A program made the position numbers and the translations under genes. Positions 1 through 8,526 of a DNA stretch of 64,000 nucleotides are shown here, piece by piece (position 1 is the stretch's first letter; each line of letters opens with the position of its first letter). Under the pieces are notes generated by a model. That model had not been told where the DNA came from. It searched no databases and saw only the letters and a program-made list of their open reading frames with translations. The DNA comes from an uncultured Flavobacterium sp. (GTDB lineage Bacteria > Bacteroidota > Bacteroidia > Flavobacteriales > Flavobacteriaceae). The DNA lies in contig NZ_CAMLDD010000009.1 in NCBI RefSeq assembly GCF_946478785.1, positions 1 to 64,000 of the forward strand, read 5' to 3'.

Positions 1-77
1 GAGGGATTCGAACCCCCGGACCTGTTACAGTCAACAGTTTTCAAGACTGCCGCATTCGACCGCTCTGCCATTTCTCC
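1..77 (-). tRNA. tRNA-Ser (TGA), 3' end cut by window edge
   Basis: Read on the minus strand, the gene starts GGAGAAATGGCAGAGCGG, which is the acceptor and D arm of a class II serine tRNA. The anticodon loop CTTGAAA gives TGA. A long variable arm follows, then the T arm GGGGGTTCGAATCCC. The last bases of the acceptor stem lie beyond position 1, so the gene is partial only because of the window. Confidence 0.93.
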
Positions 78-236
78 AGTATGTTGCTATCATTTGCTGA
101 TTGCGAGTGCAAATATAGTACGCTTTTTCGATTATAAAAACTTTTTCTAACCTTTTTTGATTATTATTTTAAATTAATTTTCAAGTATCTAATAATCAGT
201 ATTTATTGAAACAATATTTTCAGGTTAAATAATGTA

Positions 237-626
237 TTAATCCAAAACAGGAATCGGTTTTTTGTTTTCATCAACGGCTACAAACGAAAAAGTTCCTGAA
301 ACTACAGTTTCGCGAAGCTCAGAATACATTTGTTCCATGAAAATATCAACGTGAATTTTACAACTTGTTCTTCCAACATTAATAACTTTTGCTACTAATT
401 CTATTAAGGTCCCGGCCGGAATTGCTTTTTTAAAATCAATTTGACCTGTTGAGATAGTTACAACTTTCTTTCGGCTGAATCTGGTAGCGCAAATAAAAGC
501 AACTTCATCCATGAGATGCAATGCAGTTCCGCCAAACAATGTGTCATAATGGTTTGTGGTACTGGGAAAAACGGCTTTAAAAATATGTGTTTCTGACTTT
601 ATGATTCTTTCTTCTATTGTACCCAT
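237..626 (-). CDS. acyl-CoA thioesterase, hotdog fold (YciA/BFIT type)
   Basis: This 129-residue single hotdog domain is the usual size for a YciA-type acyl-CoA hydrolase, which releases free fatty acid from acyl-CoA in the cytoplasm. The family signature is at residues 24-45: TTNHYDTLFGG followed by LHLMDE, where the Asp in the helix is the expected catalytic acid. Later come the substrate-loop strand (TGQIDFKKAIPAGT) and the GRTS strand. It is the last gene of a tightly packed minus-strand run and starts one base after the ribB(A) stop, so it is probably co-transcribed. The physiological substrate cannot be told from sequence. Confidence 0.85.
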   Translation of the reverse strand: MGTIEERIIKSETHIFKAVFPSTTNHYDTLFGGTALHLMDEVAFICATRFSRKKVVTISTGQIDFKKAIPAGTLIELVAKVINVGRTSCKIHVDIFMEQMYSELRETVVSGTFSFVAVDENKKPIPVLD

Positions 627-627
627 A

Positions 628-1761
628 TTAATAGTTTACATATTCCGTAATTTCTAATCCGTACCCTATCATTCCAACACGTTTTGTTTGTTGTGTGTTA
701 GAAACTAATTTAATTTTTGAAATATCGATATCATGTAAAATCTGGGCTCCAATACCGTAATCTTTTATATCGATAACCACTTTTGGGGCCTTCATTGTCC
801 CTTGCAATTGCAATGCCTTTAATTCTGAAATTCTATTTAAAAGGTTTACTGCCTGCATGTCCTGATTAATGAAAATTACCGCTCCTTTTCCATCTTCGTT
901 GATAATCTTAAACATATCGTCTAATTGTTGATCAACATTGTTAGTTAAAGTTCCTAGTAAGTCATTATTAACTTGAGAAGAATGGATACGGGTTAATATT
1001 GATTCTCCTAAATTCCAGATTCCTTTTGTTAAGGCAATATGTATTTGTTTGTTGGTTGTCTGCTCGTAGGCCCTTAATCTAAAAATTCCAAAACGGGTTT
1101 CTATATCGAAATCTTCTTTTTTAACGATTAGGCTGTCGTGCTGCATTCTGTAAGCAACTAAATCTTCAATGGAAACCAATTTCAGATCGAATTTTTTCGC
1201 TACTTCTGCCAGTTGCGGCAGACGCGCCATAGTCCCGTCTTCATTTAAAATTTCACAAATTACTCCGGCCGGCTTAAAACCGGCTAACCTCGCAAAATCA
1301 ATAGCTGCTTCTGTATGGCCAGTTCTTCTTAAAACGCCTCCTTGTTTGGCGACTAAAGGGAAAATATGTCCCGGGCGTGCTAACTCATGTGGCTTGGTAT
1401 TTAAGTCTACTAATGACAGAACTGTTTTTGCCCTGTCTGCGGCAGAAATTCCAGTAGTAACTCCATTTCCTTTCAAATCAACTGAAACCGTAAAGGCCGT
1501 TTCCATATGATCCGTATTATTGGTTACCATTGGGCGCAAATCAAGTTCTTTGCAACGACTTTCAGTAAGAGGGGTACAAATTAATCCGCGTCCATGCGTA
1601 GCCATAAAATTGATCATTTCCGGAGTAGTTTTTTCGGCTGCAGCCAAAAAATCACCTTCATTTTCACGATCCTCATCATCGACTACAATGATGACTTTAC
1701 CTTGACGAATATCTTCTATAGCTTCTTCAATGGTATTGAGTTGTATTTTAGTTGTTGACAT
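628..1761 (-). CDS. ribB: 3,4-dihydroxy-2-butanone-4-phosphate synthase with degenerate GTP cyclohydrolase II-like domain
   Basis: Residues 1 to about 205 form an intact DHBP synthase, which makes the four-carbon riboflavin precursor from ribulose 5-phosphate. It has the metal/substrate loop [10 protein letters not shown] (about 28-37), the HGRGLIC segment and [10 protein letters not shown]. Residues from about 212 to 377 align in layout with GTP cyclohydrolase II, but the zinc-site pattern HSxC...RCDCG reads HSSQ...TNNVD, so all three zinc cysteines are missing, and the arginine-rich RQEGR segment is also lost. I infer that only the RibB half is active and that GTP cyclohydrolase activity must be encoded elsewhere. 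It sits between the lptF/G-like gene (2-bp gap) and the thioesterase. Confidence 0.9.
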   Translation of the reverse strand: MSTTKIQLNTIEEAIEDIRQGKVIIVVDDEDRENEGDFLAAAEKTTPEMINFMATHGRGLICTPLTESRCKELDLRPMVTNNTDHMETAFTVSVDLKGNGVTTGISAADRAKTVLSLVDLNTKPHELARPGHIFPLVAKQGGVLRRTGHTEAAIDFARLAGFKPAGVICEILNEDGTMARLPQLAEVAKKFDLKLVSIEDLVAYRMQHDSLIVKKEDFDIETRFGIFRLRAYEQTTNKQIHIALTKGIWNLGESILTRIHSSQVNNDLLGTLTNNVDQQLDDMFKIINEDGKGAVIFINQDMQAVNLLNRISELKALQLQGTMKAPKVVIDIKDYGIGAQILHDIDISKIKLVSNTQQTKRVGMIGYGLEITEYVNY

Positions 1762-1763
1762 AA

Positions 1764-3218
1764 TTATTTTGGGTTTTGAGAAGGAAAAAACTTCTCGGAA
1801 ATTTTTTGAAATAATTGTTGAACCGGAGTTGTTATCACATCAAAATTGACTAAACTATTATCATTAGTTGCACGATAAGTCAATAAAACTGCCAATGGCA
1901 ACAATATAAACGAAGACATCCATGCTCCCATAAACGGAGTCATTCCGCCTTCCTGTGAAAGTCTCTTTCCAAAAGTATTGATGAAATGGAATGTAATAAA
2001 AATTAAAACTGCAAATACAATAGGCAAGCCTAGTCCTCCTTTTCGGATAATTGCCCCCAAAGGTGCACCGATAAAAAACATTAAAAAGCAGGCAAAAGCA
2101 ATAACAAACTTTTCGTAAAGTGCCGTTAGATGCTTGTTGATATCACGCTGTTTGTCTTTTAATTCCTTTTGGGTTGACTCTATAGAATAAATGGTACTTG
2201 TCATATTACTGCTTGCCATATCTAAAATCGCCTTTTTTTGTTTGTTGTCATAAAGTGACAAAAGGTTGTTGGGCAATGACTTTTTTTTCTTTTTCTCTTT
2301 TGAAACTGCTGCAAATTTTGATAATCCTACTCGTTGGTTTATGTTTTCAGTAAACGAAACAACTTCATTGTCTCTGTTTTTATTAAGTGAATCAAGTGTG
2401 TAGCGTAGTTCGTTAACATTAAGCATACCGCTAGTGCTGCTAATATTATCGTTTTCAGTATCATCTTTATTTAATTCAGATAAATCAATATTGATGATTT
2501 GTTTTTTAAATGCTCCTTTTACAAAAGGTAATTTAGCTCTGTCTTCGTATTTTTTTGGAGTAACATCCTGATAATAATAACCATTGTTAAGTACTAATTT
2601 TAGGATACTGGACTCTTTGCTGCTTATCAGTTCTCCATCCTTAGCTTTTATGACCGTCTTGTTTTCGCCCATATTTGAGGGTTTTTCATGAATAGTAACC
2701 CCTGTTAAAATATTGCCGTTCTCTCCGGATTTTTTATTTACCTTAATATTATAAAACCCGACATCATTAAATTGTCCTTCTGCTATTGCCATTGCAGGTT
2801 TTGCCTGAGCAATATTTTTTCGGAAATTGACAAATTTATATTCGGCAAAAGGAATTACATTATTAGAAAACCAAAAAGCAACTATACTTAATAAAAAGAT
2901 AAAAACAATGAGGGATCTCATAGCACGCTGAAGAGAAATACCAGATGATTTCATTGCTGCAAACTCATAATTTTCGGCCAAATTACCGAAAGTCATGATT
3001 GAAGCAAGTAAAACCGATAAGGGCAAAACAAGCGGAATGATCCTTGGCATTGAGAAAAGAAGGAATTTTATAACTAATATCAAATCCAAATCCTTTCCGG
3101 CAAGTTCAGAAATAAAAAGCCAGACTGTTTGAAGTATGAATATAAAAAAAAGGATTACAAATACCGTAGTAAATGTAATCAGAAATGTTTTTAGTAAGTA
3201 TTTGTCTAAAATTTTCAA
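1764..3218 (-). CDS. LptF/LptG family permease (LPS export, YjgP/YjgQ)
   Basis: The 484-residue integral membrane protein has the LptF/LptG layout: it starts MKILDKYLLKTFL, followed by three N-terminal membrane segments (roughly residues 10-34, 50-75, 98-120), a large periplasmic beta-rich region, and three C-terminal segments (roughly 368-445). In the family this permease pairs with LptB to extract lipopolysaccharide from the inner membrane. It is longer than the roughly 360-residue enterobacterial proteins because of an insert with a charged KEKKKKK stretch near residue 307. The lolA-like gene lies 8 bases upstream, so two outer-membrane-biogenesis genes are adjacent. F or G cannot be decided here. 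Confidence 0.85.
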   Translation of the reverse strand: MKILDKYLLKTFLITFTTVFVILFFIFILQTVWLFISELAGKDLDLILVIKFLLFSMPRIIPLVLPLSVLLASIMTFGNLAENYEFAAMKSSGISLQRAMRSLIVFIFLLSIVAFWFSNNVIPFAEYKFVNFRKNIAQAKPAMAIAEGQFNDVGFYNIKVNKKSGENGNILTGVTIHEKPSNMGENKTVIKAKDGELISSKESSILKLVLNNGYYYQDVTPKKYEDRAKLPFVKGAFKKQIINIDLSELNKDDTENDNISSTSGMLNVNELRYTLDSLNKNRDNEVVSFTENINQRVGLSKFAAVSKEKKKKKSLPNNLLSLYDNKQKKAILDMASSNMTSTIYSIESTQKELKDKQRDINKHLTALYEKFVIAFACFLMFFIGAPLGAIIRKGGLGLPIVFAVLIFITFHFINTFGKRLSQEGGMTPFMGAWMSSFILLPLAVLLTYRATNDNSLVNFDVITTPVQQLFQKISEKFFPSQNPK

Positions 3219-3226
3219 CCTTGTAA

Positions 3227-3874
3227 TTAATCTAATTTATTGATGTAGTACTTTGGATATTTACTCGCTGCAAATGTAAATTGATTTTTTGATAAAGGCT
3301 GATTGGTTTTAAAAGAATTAACGGTTAAAGTGGTTTTTGTTCCATTTTTTCCGGTTTCAATCAAATTGTAGATATGTTTTGTTTGTACATCAATTCCCAA
3401 AAGAATTTCTTTTCGCTGATCTTTTGTATTTGTTGGAGTCAGTTTGATGTATTGAATTTTTCTTCCCTTAACATTTTGCACGATGTCCATGTTGTATTTG
3501 TATCCGGAATTAAAGAAGGTGAGCATTTTTGAAGGCGTAATTGCGCTGTCGTCATTTTCGTTAACTTTAGAAATAGTAACTTCTTCGTCCTCAGGAACAA
3601 TTGTATATGTTTTTTGTCCATCAAATATTTTAGTTACTCCCATGAAATTCAATACATATTGATTACCTTTCATAATTACATTCCCTTTACTGTCCTGATT
3701 GATGTTTTCTTTAGCGTTGTTTAAGGAGTATTTAAAATCAATAGAAATATTTTTGTACGTTTTTATTTTTGCTGATACCTGGTTCAATAAATCTTTGGCT
3801 TTTTTATCTTGTGCCTGAATAGAAGTAAAGCTCAAAAGCAATAAAATTGCCATTTGAAAATACTTTTTAGTCAT
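3227..3874 (-). CDS. LolA-like outer-membrane lipoprotein carrier protein
   Basis: I take the ATG at 3874 as the start because it begins a clean signal peptide (MTKKYFQMAILLLLSFTSIQA, cleavage before QDKKA). The longer frame, which opens at 3964 inside the end of ftsK, would place 30 polar residues before it. The mature protein (about 195 residues) has the LolA beta-sheet pattern: repeated strands around NVIMKGNQYVLNFMG, KIFDGQKTYT and a C-terminal NQFTFAASKYP. LolA carries lipoproteins through the periplasm to the outer membrane. It is followed by the lptF/G-like gene 8 bases on. Confidence 0.85.
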   Translation of the reverse strand: MTKKYFQMAILLLLSFTSIQAQDKKAKDLLNQVSAKIKTYKNISIDFKYSLNNAKENINQDSKGNVIMKGNQYVLNFMGVTKIFDGQKTYTIVPEDEEVTISKVNENDDSAITPSKMLTFFNSGYKYNMDIVQNVKGRKIQYIKLTPTNTKDQRKEILLGIDVQTKHIYNLIETGKNGTKTTLTVNSFKTNQPLSKNQFTFAASKYPKYYINKLD

Positions 3875-3926
3875 GTTAGTGATAGAATTGATTTTGATTT
3901 CCTGAATTTTCGTTTTCATGATGGTT

Positions 3927-6377
3927 TTAATTTTGTTCATTATTAAAAAATTGATCAAGAGCACTTAAATCTAGAATATTTACACTTCGGGCTTTACTGC
4001 CTTCAAAAGGGCCAACAATTCCGGCTGCTTCAAGCTGATCAATCAAACGACCCGCTCTGTTGTAGCCTAATTTTAATTTTCTCTGCAATAATGAAGCTGA
4101 ACCTTGTTGAGCATTGACAATAATCTCTGCAGCCTCTCTAAATAAAGTATCTCTTTCAGAAATATCCATATCAAGATTAATGCCAGTATCTTCTCCAATA
4201 AATTCCGGAAGCAAATAAGCCGTGGCATACGCTTTTTGCGAACCAATAAAATCAGTAATTTTTTCGACCTCCGGAGTGTCAATGAAAGCACATTGAACAC
4301 GAACCACATCGTTTCCGTTTGTGTATAATAAATCTCCGCGTCCAATTAACTGATCAGCTCCCTGAGTATCCAAAATAGTTCTGGAGTCAATTTTCGATGT
4401 TACCCTAAAAGCAATTCTCGCAGGGAAATTCGCTTTAATCAAACCTGTAATGACGTTTACCGATGGTCTTTGTGTTGCAATAATCAAGTGAATACCAATA
4501 GCACGGGCTAACTGAGCCAGACGCGCAATCGGAATTTCTACTTCTTTACCGGCAGTCATAATCAAATCGGCGAACTCATCGACAACTAATATAATATAAG
4601 GTAGAAAACGGTGTCCGGCTTCCGGGTTTAATTTTCTGGCTTTAAACTTATCGTTGTATTCCTTAATGTTACGAACCATCGCATCCTTCAATAATGAATA
4701 GCGGTTATCCATTTCAACGCATAGTGAGTTTAAGGTATTCACCACTTTTGCATTGTCTGTAATAATAGCGTCTTCAGTATCAGGGAGTTTAGCCAAATAA
4801 TGTCTTTCAATTTTATTGAAAAGTGTAAGCTCAACTTTTTTCGGATCCACCAAAACAAATTTCACCTCGGCCGGATGTTTTTTGTACAATAAAGAAGTTA
4901 AAACAGCATTCAAACCAACCGATTTTCCTTGTCCCGTAGCACCTGCCATTAATAGGTGAGGCATTTTGGCTAAATCAACAACGAAAGTTTCGTTCGAAAT
5001 TGTTTTACCTAAAGCAATTGGCAATTCCATTTCAGCTTCCTGAAACTTAGCTGACCCAATAACGCTTTTCATAGAAACCATTGTCGGATTCTTGTTCGGA
5101 ACTTCGATACCAATTGTTCCTTTTCCTGGAATTGGAGCAATAATACGAATTCCTAAAGCGGATAATGACAACGCAATATCATCTTCTAAACTCTTAATTT
5201 TGGAGATTCTGATTCCGGCTTCCGGTACAATTTCATATAAAGTTACCGATGGACCAACAGTTGCTTTAATTTGCGCAATTTCGATTTTGTAGTTACGAAG
5301 TGTATCTACAATTCTGTTTTTATTTTCTTCTAATTCTTCCTGATTAATTGTAATTCCGCCAGTCGAATATTCTTTTAATAAATCTATTGTTGGGAATTTA
5401 TAATTGGATAAATCCAAAGTGGGATCAAATAATCCGAAGTCGGCGACCAAACGCGATGCCAGATTTTCTTCGATAATATCTTCTTCTTCCGGTTTCTCGA
5501 TAACTAATTCTTCACTGTGAATAATAGTTTCTGTTATCGGATTTATATTCATTTGAACAGGTTTTAAAACCGGATTCAAATCAATTTCTGATGCATTCGA
5601 AATAGTAGGTTTTAAAGCTTCTTTGTTGATTTCGAATTTTGTGTCTTCGGTTTTTAGATGGATATTGTCTAATTCAGGCTCCTCTTCCTCAATAGCAAAT
5701 TCTTCTAAATTATAAGCACTTTCAGGTTCTTGAGGTGTTTTTATGGATTTTAATTCCGATTTTAATTCATTTTTAGTGGAATCGAAATAAGACTGGATTT
5801 TCTCCGGAGAAACTTTGATTTTGAAAATCAGATACACGATTAACCCAAAAAGGAGTGTTAGTAAAGTTCCTGTTTTGCCAATGTAATCCTGTAAAAATAA
5901 GTTAAGTTCATATCCAATTGTACCGCCTAATTCGGGTGCTGATGTAGCAAAAAAGCCAAATAGAACAGAAACAATTATGATTGCAAATAAATCCCAGAAC
6001 CAAGTGCTTTTTAGTTTTTTTGTTGACATCTCCAAAGCCAAAAATAATCCGGTGAGGAAAAACAAACGCACAAAAATGAATGAAGCAATACCAAAACCTT
6101 TATATACAATTAAGTCTGCAAGATAAGCCCCGAATTTTCCGAGCCAATTTTGCACAACTTCAGTACGGTCTTCTAAATGACTAACAGCACTTTGGTCTGT
6201 TTGCCATTGACCGTTGATATAAAAAGAAATGAATGCAACTAATAATGCAATTGAAAATAGTACCAAAAGGCAGCCTAAAACAAATTTTTGTTGTTTGGAT
6301 AACTTCAAGGACCTTTTAGTATCCGCTTTTGGTTCGTTTTTTTTGTCTGTAGTTTCTTTTTTGGTTGTTTTTGCCAT
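3927..6377 (-). CDS. ftsK: DNA translocase FtsK/SpoIIIE
   Basis: This 816-residue protein couples chromosome segregation to division. The N-terminal 200 residues contain four or five membrane segments (the first at about 29-52), followed by an acidic linker. The motor domain has Walker A GATGQGKS near residue 477 and Walker B ILVVDEFADL near residue 598. The C-terminal gamma winged helix (about 745-805, LQRKLKLGYNRAGRLID) is the KOPS-reading domain of the family. Upstream is dgkA and downstream the lolA-like gene, all on the minus strand with short gaps. Confidence 0.97.
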   Translation of the reverse strand: MAKTTKKETTDKKNEPKADTKRSLKLSKQQKFVLGCLLVLFSIALLVAFISFYINGQWQTDQSAVSHLEDRTEVVQNWLGKFGAYLADLIVYKGFGIASFIFVRLFFLTGLFLALEMSTKKLKSTWFWDLFAIIIVSVLFGFFATSAPELGGTIGYELNLFLQDYIGKTGTLLTLLFGLIVYLIFKIKVSPEKIQSYFDSTKNELKSELKSIKTPQEPESAYNLEEFAIEEEEPELDNIHLKTEDTKFEINKEALKPTISNASEIDLNPVLKPVQMNINPITETIIHSEELVIEKPEEEDIIEENLASRLVADFGLFDPTLDLSNYKFPTIDLLKEYSTGGITINQEELEENKNRIVDTLRNYKIEIAQIKATVGPSVTLYEIVPEAGIRISKIKSLEDDIALSLSALGIRIIAPIPGKGTIGIEVPNKNPTMVSMKSVIGSAKFQEAEMELPIALGKTISNETFVVDLAKMPHLLMAGATGQGKSVGLNAVLTSLLYKKHPAEVKFVLVDPKKVELTLFNKIERHYLAKLPDTEDAIITDNAKVVNTLNSLCVEMDNRYSLLKDAMVRNIKEYNDKFKARKLNPEAGHRFLPYIILVVDEFADLIMTAGKEVEIPIARLAQLARAIGIHLIIATQRPSVNVITGLIKANFPARIAFRVTSKIDSRTILDTQGADQLIGRGDLLYTNGNDVVRVQCAFIDTPEVEKITDFIGSQKAYATAYLLPEFIGEDTGINLDMDISERDTLFREAAEIIVNAQQGSASLLQRKLKLGYNRAGRLIDQLEAAGIVGPFEGSKARSVNILDLSALDQFFNNEQN

Positions 6378-6397
6378 TCTTGCGTATCCTGTTTTGC

Positions 6398-6772
6398 CTA
6401 TATAAATTTTGGTATATAAATAATCAAGCCTATTGCTATTGCTGTCATTGCGGCAAAAAATACTGCTCCGGCAGCAATATCTTTAATAAATCCGATTCGT
6501 TTGCTGTAATCAGGATGAATGAAATCGGCAATTTTTTCAACCGCCGTATTCAATCCTTCTACACTTAAAACCAAACCGATGGCTAATGTCTGACAGAGCC
6601 ATTCGATTTGAGAAATATGGAAATAGAACCCGGCTATTATCATGATAATTCCCAAGGAGAATTGAACCATAACGCTGTGTTCTGTTTTGATCAATTTTAC
6701 CGCTCCTTTAAAAGCATAAGTTGTGCTTTTTAAACGGCCAGTTATAAAAGTATTATCTTTTTGAAATTCCAT
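6398..6772 (-). CDS. dgkA: diacylglycerol/undecaprenol kinase family protein (DgkA)
   Basis: The 124 residues have the DgkA layout: an amphipathic N-terminus (FKGAVKLIKTEHSVMVQF), three membrane segments (about 36-52, 57-73, 98-118) and the signature E-G-L-N-T-A-V-E-K-I-A-D at about 72-83, which carries the catalytic glutamate and metal ligands. The family phosphorylates diacylglycerol or undecaprenol at the inner membrane. It lies 20 bases upstream of ftsK and 9 bases downstream of tpx. Which lipid it uses cannot be decided from sequence. Confidence 0.9.
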   Translation of the reverse strand: MEFQKDNTFITGRLKSTTYAFKGAVKLIKTEHSVMVQFSLGIIMIIAGFYFHISQIEWLCQTLAIGLVLSVEGLNTAVEKIADFIHPDYSKRIGFIKDIAAGAVFFAAMTAIAIGLIIYIPKFI

Positions 6773-6781
6773 TTACTGGTA

Positions 6782-7279
6782 TTATAGTGCTGCTAAAGCC
6801 GCTTCGTAATTTGGTTCGTTTGCAATCTCAGCAACTTGTTCTGTGTGTACCACTTTTCCGTCAGCATCTACTACAATGATTGCTCTTGAATGTAAACCTG
6901 CTAATGGTCCGTCAACGATTTCTAAACCATTTGCTTTACCAAAATCTCCTGCCTGAAAATCTGACAAGTTTACTACATTTTCTAAACCTTCAGCTCCACA
7001 AAAACGTTTTTGTGCAAATGGTAAATCTCTTGAGATACATAAAACGGTTGTGTTTTCTAAGTTACTGGCACTTTCGTTGAATTTTCTAACAGAAGCTGCA
7101 CAAGTTCCTGTATCGATACTTGGGAAAATGTTTAAAACTAATTTTTTACCGGCGAAGTTACTTAATGAAGCTACTGATAAATCGTTTTGTACTAATTTGA
7201 AATCAGCTAATTGTGATCCAATTGTTGGTAATTCTCCTGAAGTATGAATAGGATTTCCTCCTAAAGTTATTGAAGCCAT
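6782..7279 (-). CDS. tpx: thiol peroxidase Tpx
   Basis: This 165-residue atypical 2-Cys peroxiredoxin has the peroxidatic Cys60 in [13 protein letters not shown] and the resolving Cys94 in [10 protein letters not shown], spaced as in Tpx proteins. Its role is thioredoxin-dependent reduction of hydrogen peroxide and alkyl peroxides. It is the first gene of the minus-strand run tpx-dgkA-ftsK-lolA-lptF/G-ribB-thioesterase. A TACTTTTG -7 element lies 25 bases upstream of the ATG. Confidence 0.95.
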   Translation of the reverse strand: MASITLGGNPIHTSGELPTIGSQLADFKLVQNDLSVASLSNFAGKKLVLNIFPSIDTGTCAASVRKFNESASNLENTTVLCISRDLPFAQKRFCGAEGLENVVNLSDFQAGDFGKANGLEIVDGPLAGLHSRAIIVVDADGKVVHTEQVAEIANEPNYEAALAAL

Positions 7280-7304
7280 GTTTTTTGTTTAAATTAATGA
7301 GGCT

Positions 7305-7312
7305 CAAAAGTA
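7305..7312 (-). promoter_or_regulatory. candidate -7 element for tpx
   Basis: Minus-strand TACTTTTG fits the Bacteroidetes TAnnTTTG -7 consensus and ends 25 bases before the tpx ATG. No convincing -33 TTTG is seen at the expected distance. Confidence 0.45.
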
Positions 7313-7377
7313 AGGATTAATATTTGAATCTAAAAGTATTTGTTACGGGTTTAAGTATAGATTAAGGCGTGAATTTG

Positions 7378-7472
7378 TCTTTGCGAGGAACGAAGCAATC
7401 TCATGTAGTTTGTCTATTTATGCTTTTCAGAATTTGCTTTTATTAGTGTGATTGCTTCGTTCCTCTCAAAGA
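7378..7472. repeat. 23-bp inverted repeat pair of a dispersed element
   Basis: The arms 7378-7400 and 7450-7472 are reverse complements with one mismatch and a 49-base spacer. The core GAGGAACGAAGCAATC recurs at 39178-39193, so this is a dispersed element. This and the next two entries account for most of the gene-free stretch 7280-7719. Confidence 0.85.
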
Positions 7473-7532
7473 CTTTAATTGTGTCTTTTCTCTATTCTTT
7501 TACTCTATGTTCCATTTCTTCCGCGAGAGGGA

Positions 7533-7624
7533 TGGAAGCAGGCTACCGAAGTAGCGCGGACAGCCCGACAGCATTAGAGAAAGGGGCAAATAAAGACAAA
7601 GCGGAATAGCCCCTTTTTCTAATG
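7533..7624. repeat. hairpin-rich dispersed repeat element
   Basis: A small hairpin GCTAC-CGAA-GTAGC is followed by GCGGACAGCCCGAC and then a 16-bp stem (7572-7587 with 7609-7624, one mismatch). The layout, with a hairpin flanked by a GGATGGAAGC-type left side and an A-G-rich right side, resembles the structured repeats at 26285 and 39254. Confidence 0.6.
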
Positions 7625-7653
7625 GTGGCTCGCCCAAACGGTAATTTTAATGC

Positions 7654-7686
7654 ATAAAAAAAGCGTCTCTTAATTTAGAAACGCTT
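7654..7686 (-). terminator. Rho-independent terminator of the prx-trx operon
   Basis: The stem AAGCGTTTC/GAGACGCTT (one mismatch, arms 7661-7669 and 7678-7686) is followed on the minus strand by a T tract. It lies 34 bases past the stop of the last gene of the operon. Confidence 0.85.
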
Positions 7687-7719
7687 CTTCAGTTGTTTTT
7701 GTTTTTTTGAAAGTGCCGA

Positions 7720-7977
7720 TTATTTATCGATGGAACCTAAAACACGTTTCATGAACGCGTTTAAAGCTTCTTTTTTATCTGTGCCCTGAACTACCATTTT
7801 GTGTACTTCAAGCGCACCGTACATGTTTGAAATCAATTCGCCAATTACATCTAATTCTTCGTCTTTTAGAGAAGGAATCTCAGTCATAGCTTCCAGAACT
7901 TCAATCGTTTCTATGATATAATCCTGATCGTTTTCTTCGATGAATTGGGTCAATTGCTTTATTACGGGTAATTTCAT
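7720..7977 (-). CDS. small DUF6952-like protein of a peroxiredoxin operon
   Basis: The 85 residues are acidic and mostly helical, with no signal peptide or membrane segment. From memory it matches the DUF6952 family, whose members sit beside thioredoxin and peroxiredoxin genes in Flavobacteriia; I could not run a search. It is the third gene of the minus-strand operon peroxiredoxin - thioredoxin-like - this gene, ending at a strong terminator. Its function is unknown; the context suggests a role linked to the redox pair. Confidence 0.7.
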   Translation of the reverse strand: MKLPVIKQLTQFIEENDQDYIIETIEVLEAMTEIPSLKDEELDVIGELISNMYGALEVHKMVVQGTDKKEALNAFMKRVLGSIDK

Positions 7978-7980
7978 TTT

Positions 7981-8052
7981 TTAGATTTTTAGATTACTGG
8001 ATGATTCGATTTTTAGATAAGATTCGAAAAATCTAACAGTCTAAAAATCTAA
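7981..8052. repeat. intercistronic hairpin, 13-bp perfect arms
   Basis: The arms 7981-7993 and 8040-8052 (TTAGATTTTTAGA and its complement) enclose a second, weaker stem. The structure fills the gap between the thioredoxin-like gene and the small DUF gene. Confidence 0.75.
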
Positions 8053-8060
8053 CGATTGAT

Positions 8061-8369
8061 TTACGCGATAGCGTTTACCAGGTCGATTAAAACTTCTTGT
8101 TTGTTGGTTTGTGTTTCACCAACCAATTTTCCATTTACGAAAGTAGCGAAAGTAGGCAGGTTGCTTACATTGGCTAATTTTCTTGATTCAGGAGAATTCT
8201 CAGCATCAACCAAAACAAAAGTGATAGCTTCGTTTTCTGTGGCTAATTTTTTGAATTTTGGTTTCATAATACGGCAATTTCCACACCATGAAGCTGAATA
8301 TTGTACTACTACTTTTTCTTTTTTAGCAACTAAATCTGCTAACGTATCTTCGTTTAAGTCGATTAACAT
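8061..8369 (-). CDS. thioredoxin-like protein with WCGNC active site
   Basis: This 102-residue single thioredoxin domain has the active site SASWCGNC (Cys29, Cys32) and the cis-Pro segment NLPTFATFVNG. The usual thioredoxin Pro between the cysteines is Asn here, which in the fold usually shifts the redox potential. There is no signal peptide, so it is cytoplasmic. It lies just downstream of the 2-Cys peroxiredoxin on the same strand, which suggests that it may be its reductant (inference). Confidence 0.9.
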   Translation of the reverse strand: MLIDLNEDTLADLVAKKEKVVVQYSASWCGNCRIMKPKFKKLATENEAITFVLVDAENSPESRKLANVSNLPTFATFVNGKLVGETQTNKQEVLIDLVNAIA

Positions 8370-8392
8370 GTTTTTTAAGTTTCTAAGCCGCT

Positions 8393-8431
8393 AAGGTTCT
8401 AAGATTCTAAGTTTTTTGATCTTAGAACCTT
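8393..8431. repeat. intercistronic hairpin, 12-bp perfect arms
   Basis: AAGGTTCTAAGA (8393-8404) pairs with its complement at 8420-8431. It lies between the peroxiredoxin and thioredoxin-like genes and has no T tract on the minus strand, so it is more likely an mRNA-processing or dispersed repeat element than a full terminator. Confidence 0.7.
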
Positions 8432-8526
8432 GAGACTTGTTATTAGATGTAACTTATTAAAATTCTATTGATTCAGTTTTAAATCTTAATGACTTAGCAA
8501 CTTAGAATCTCAGAATCTTTAAAGAA

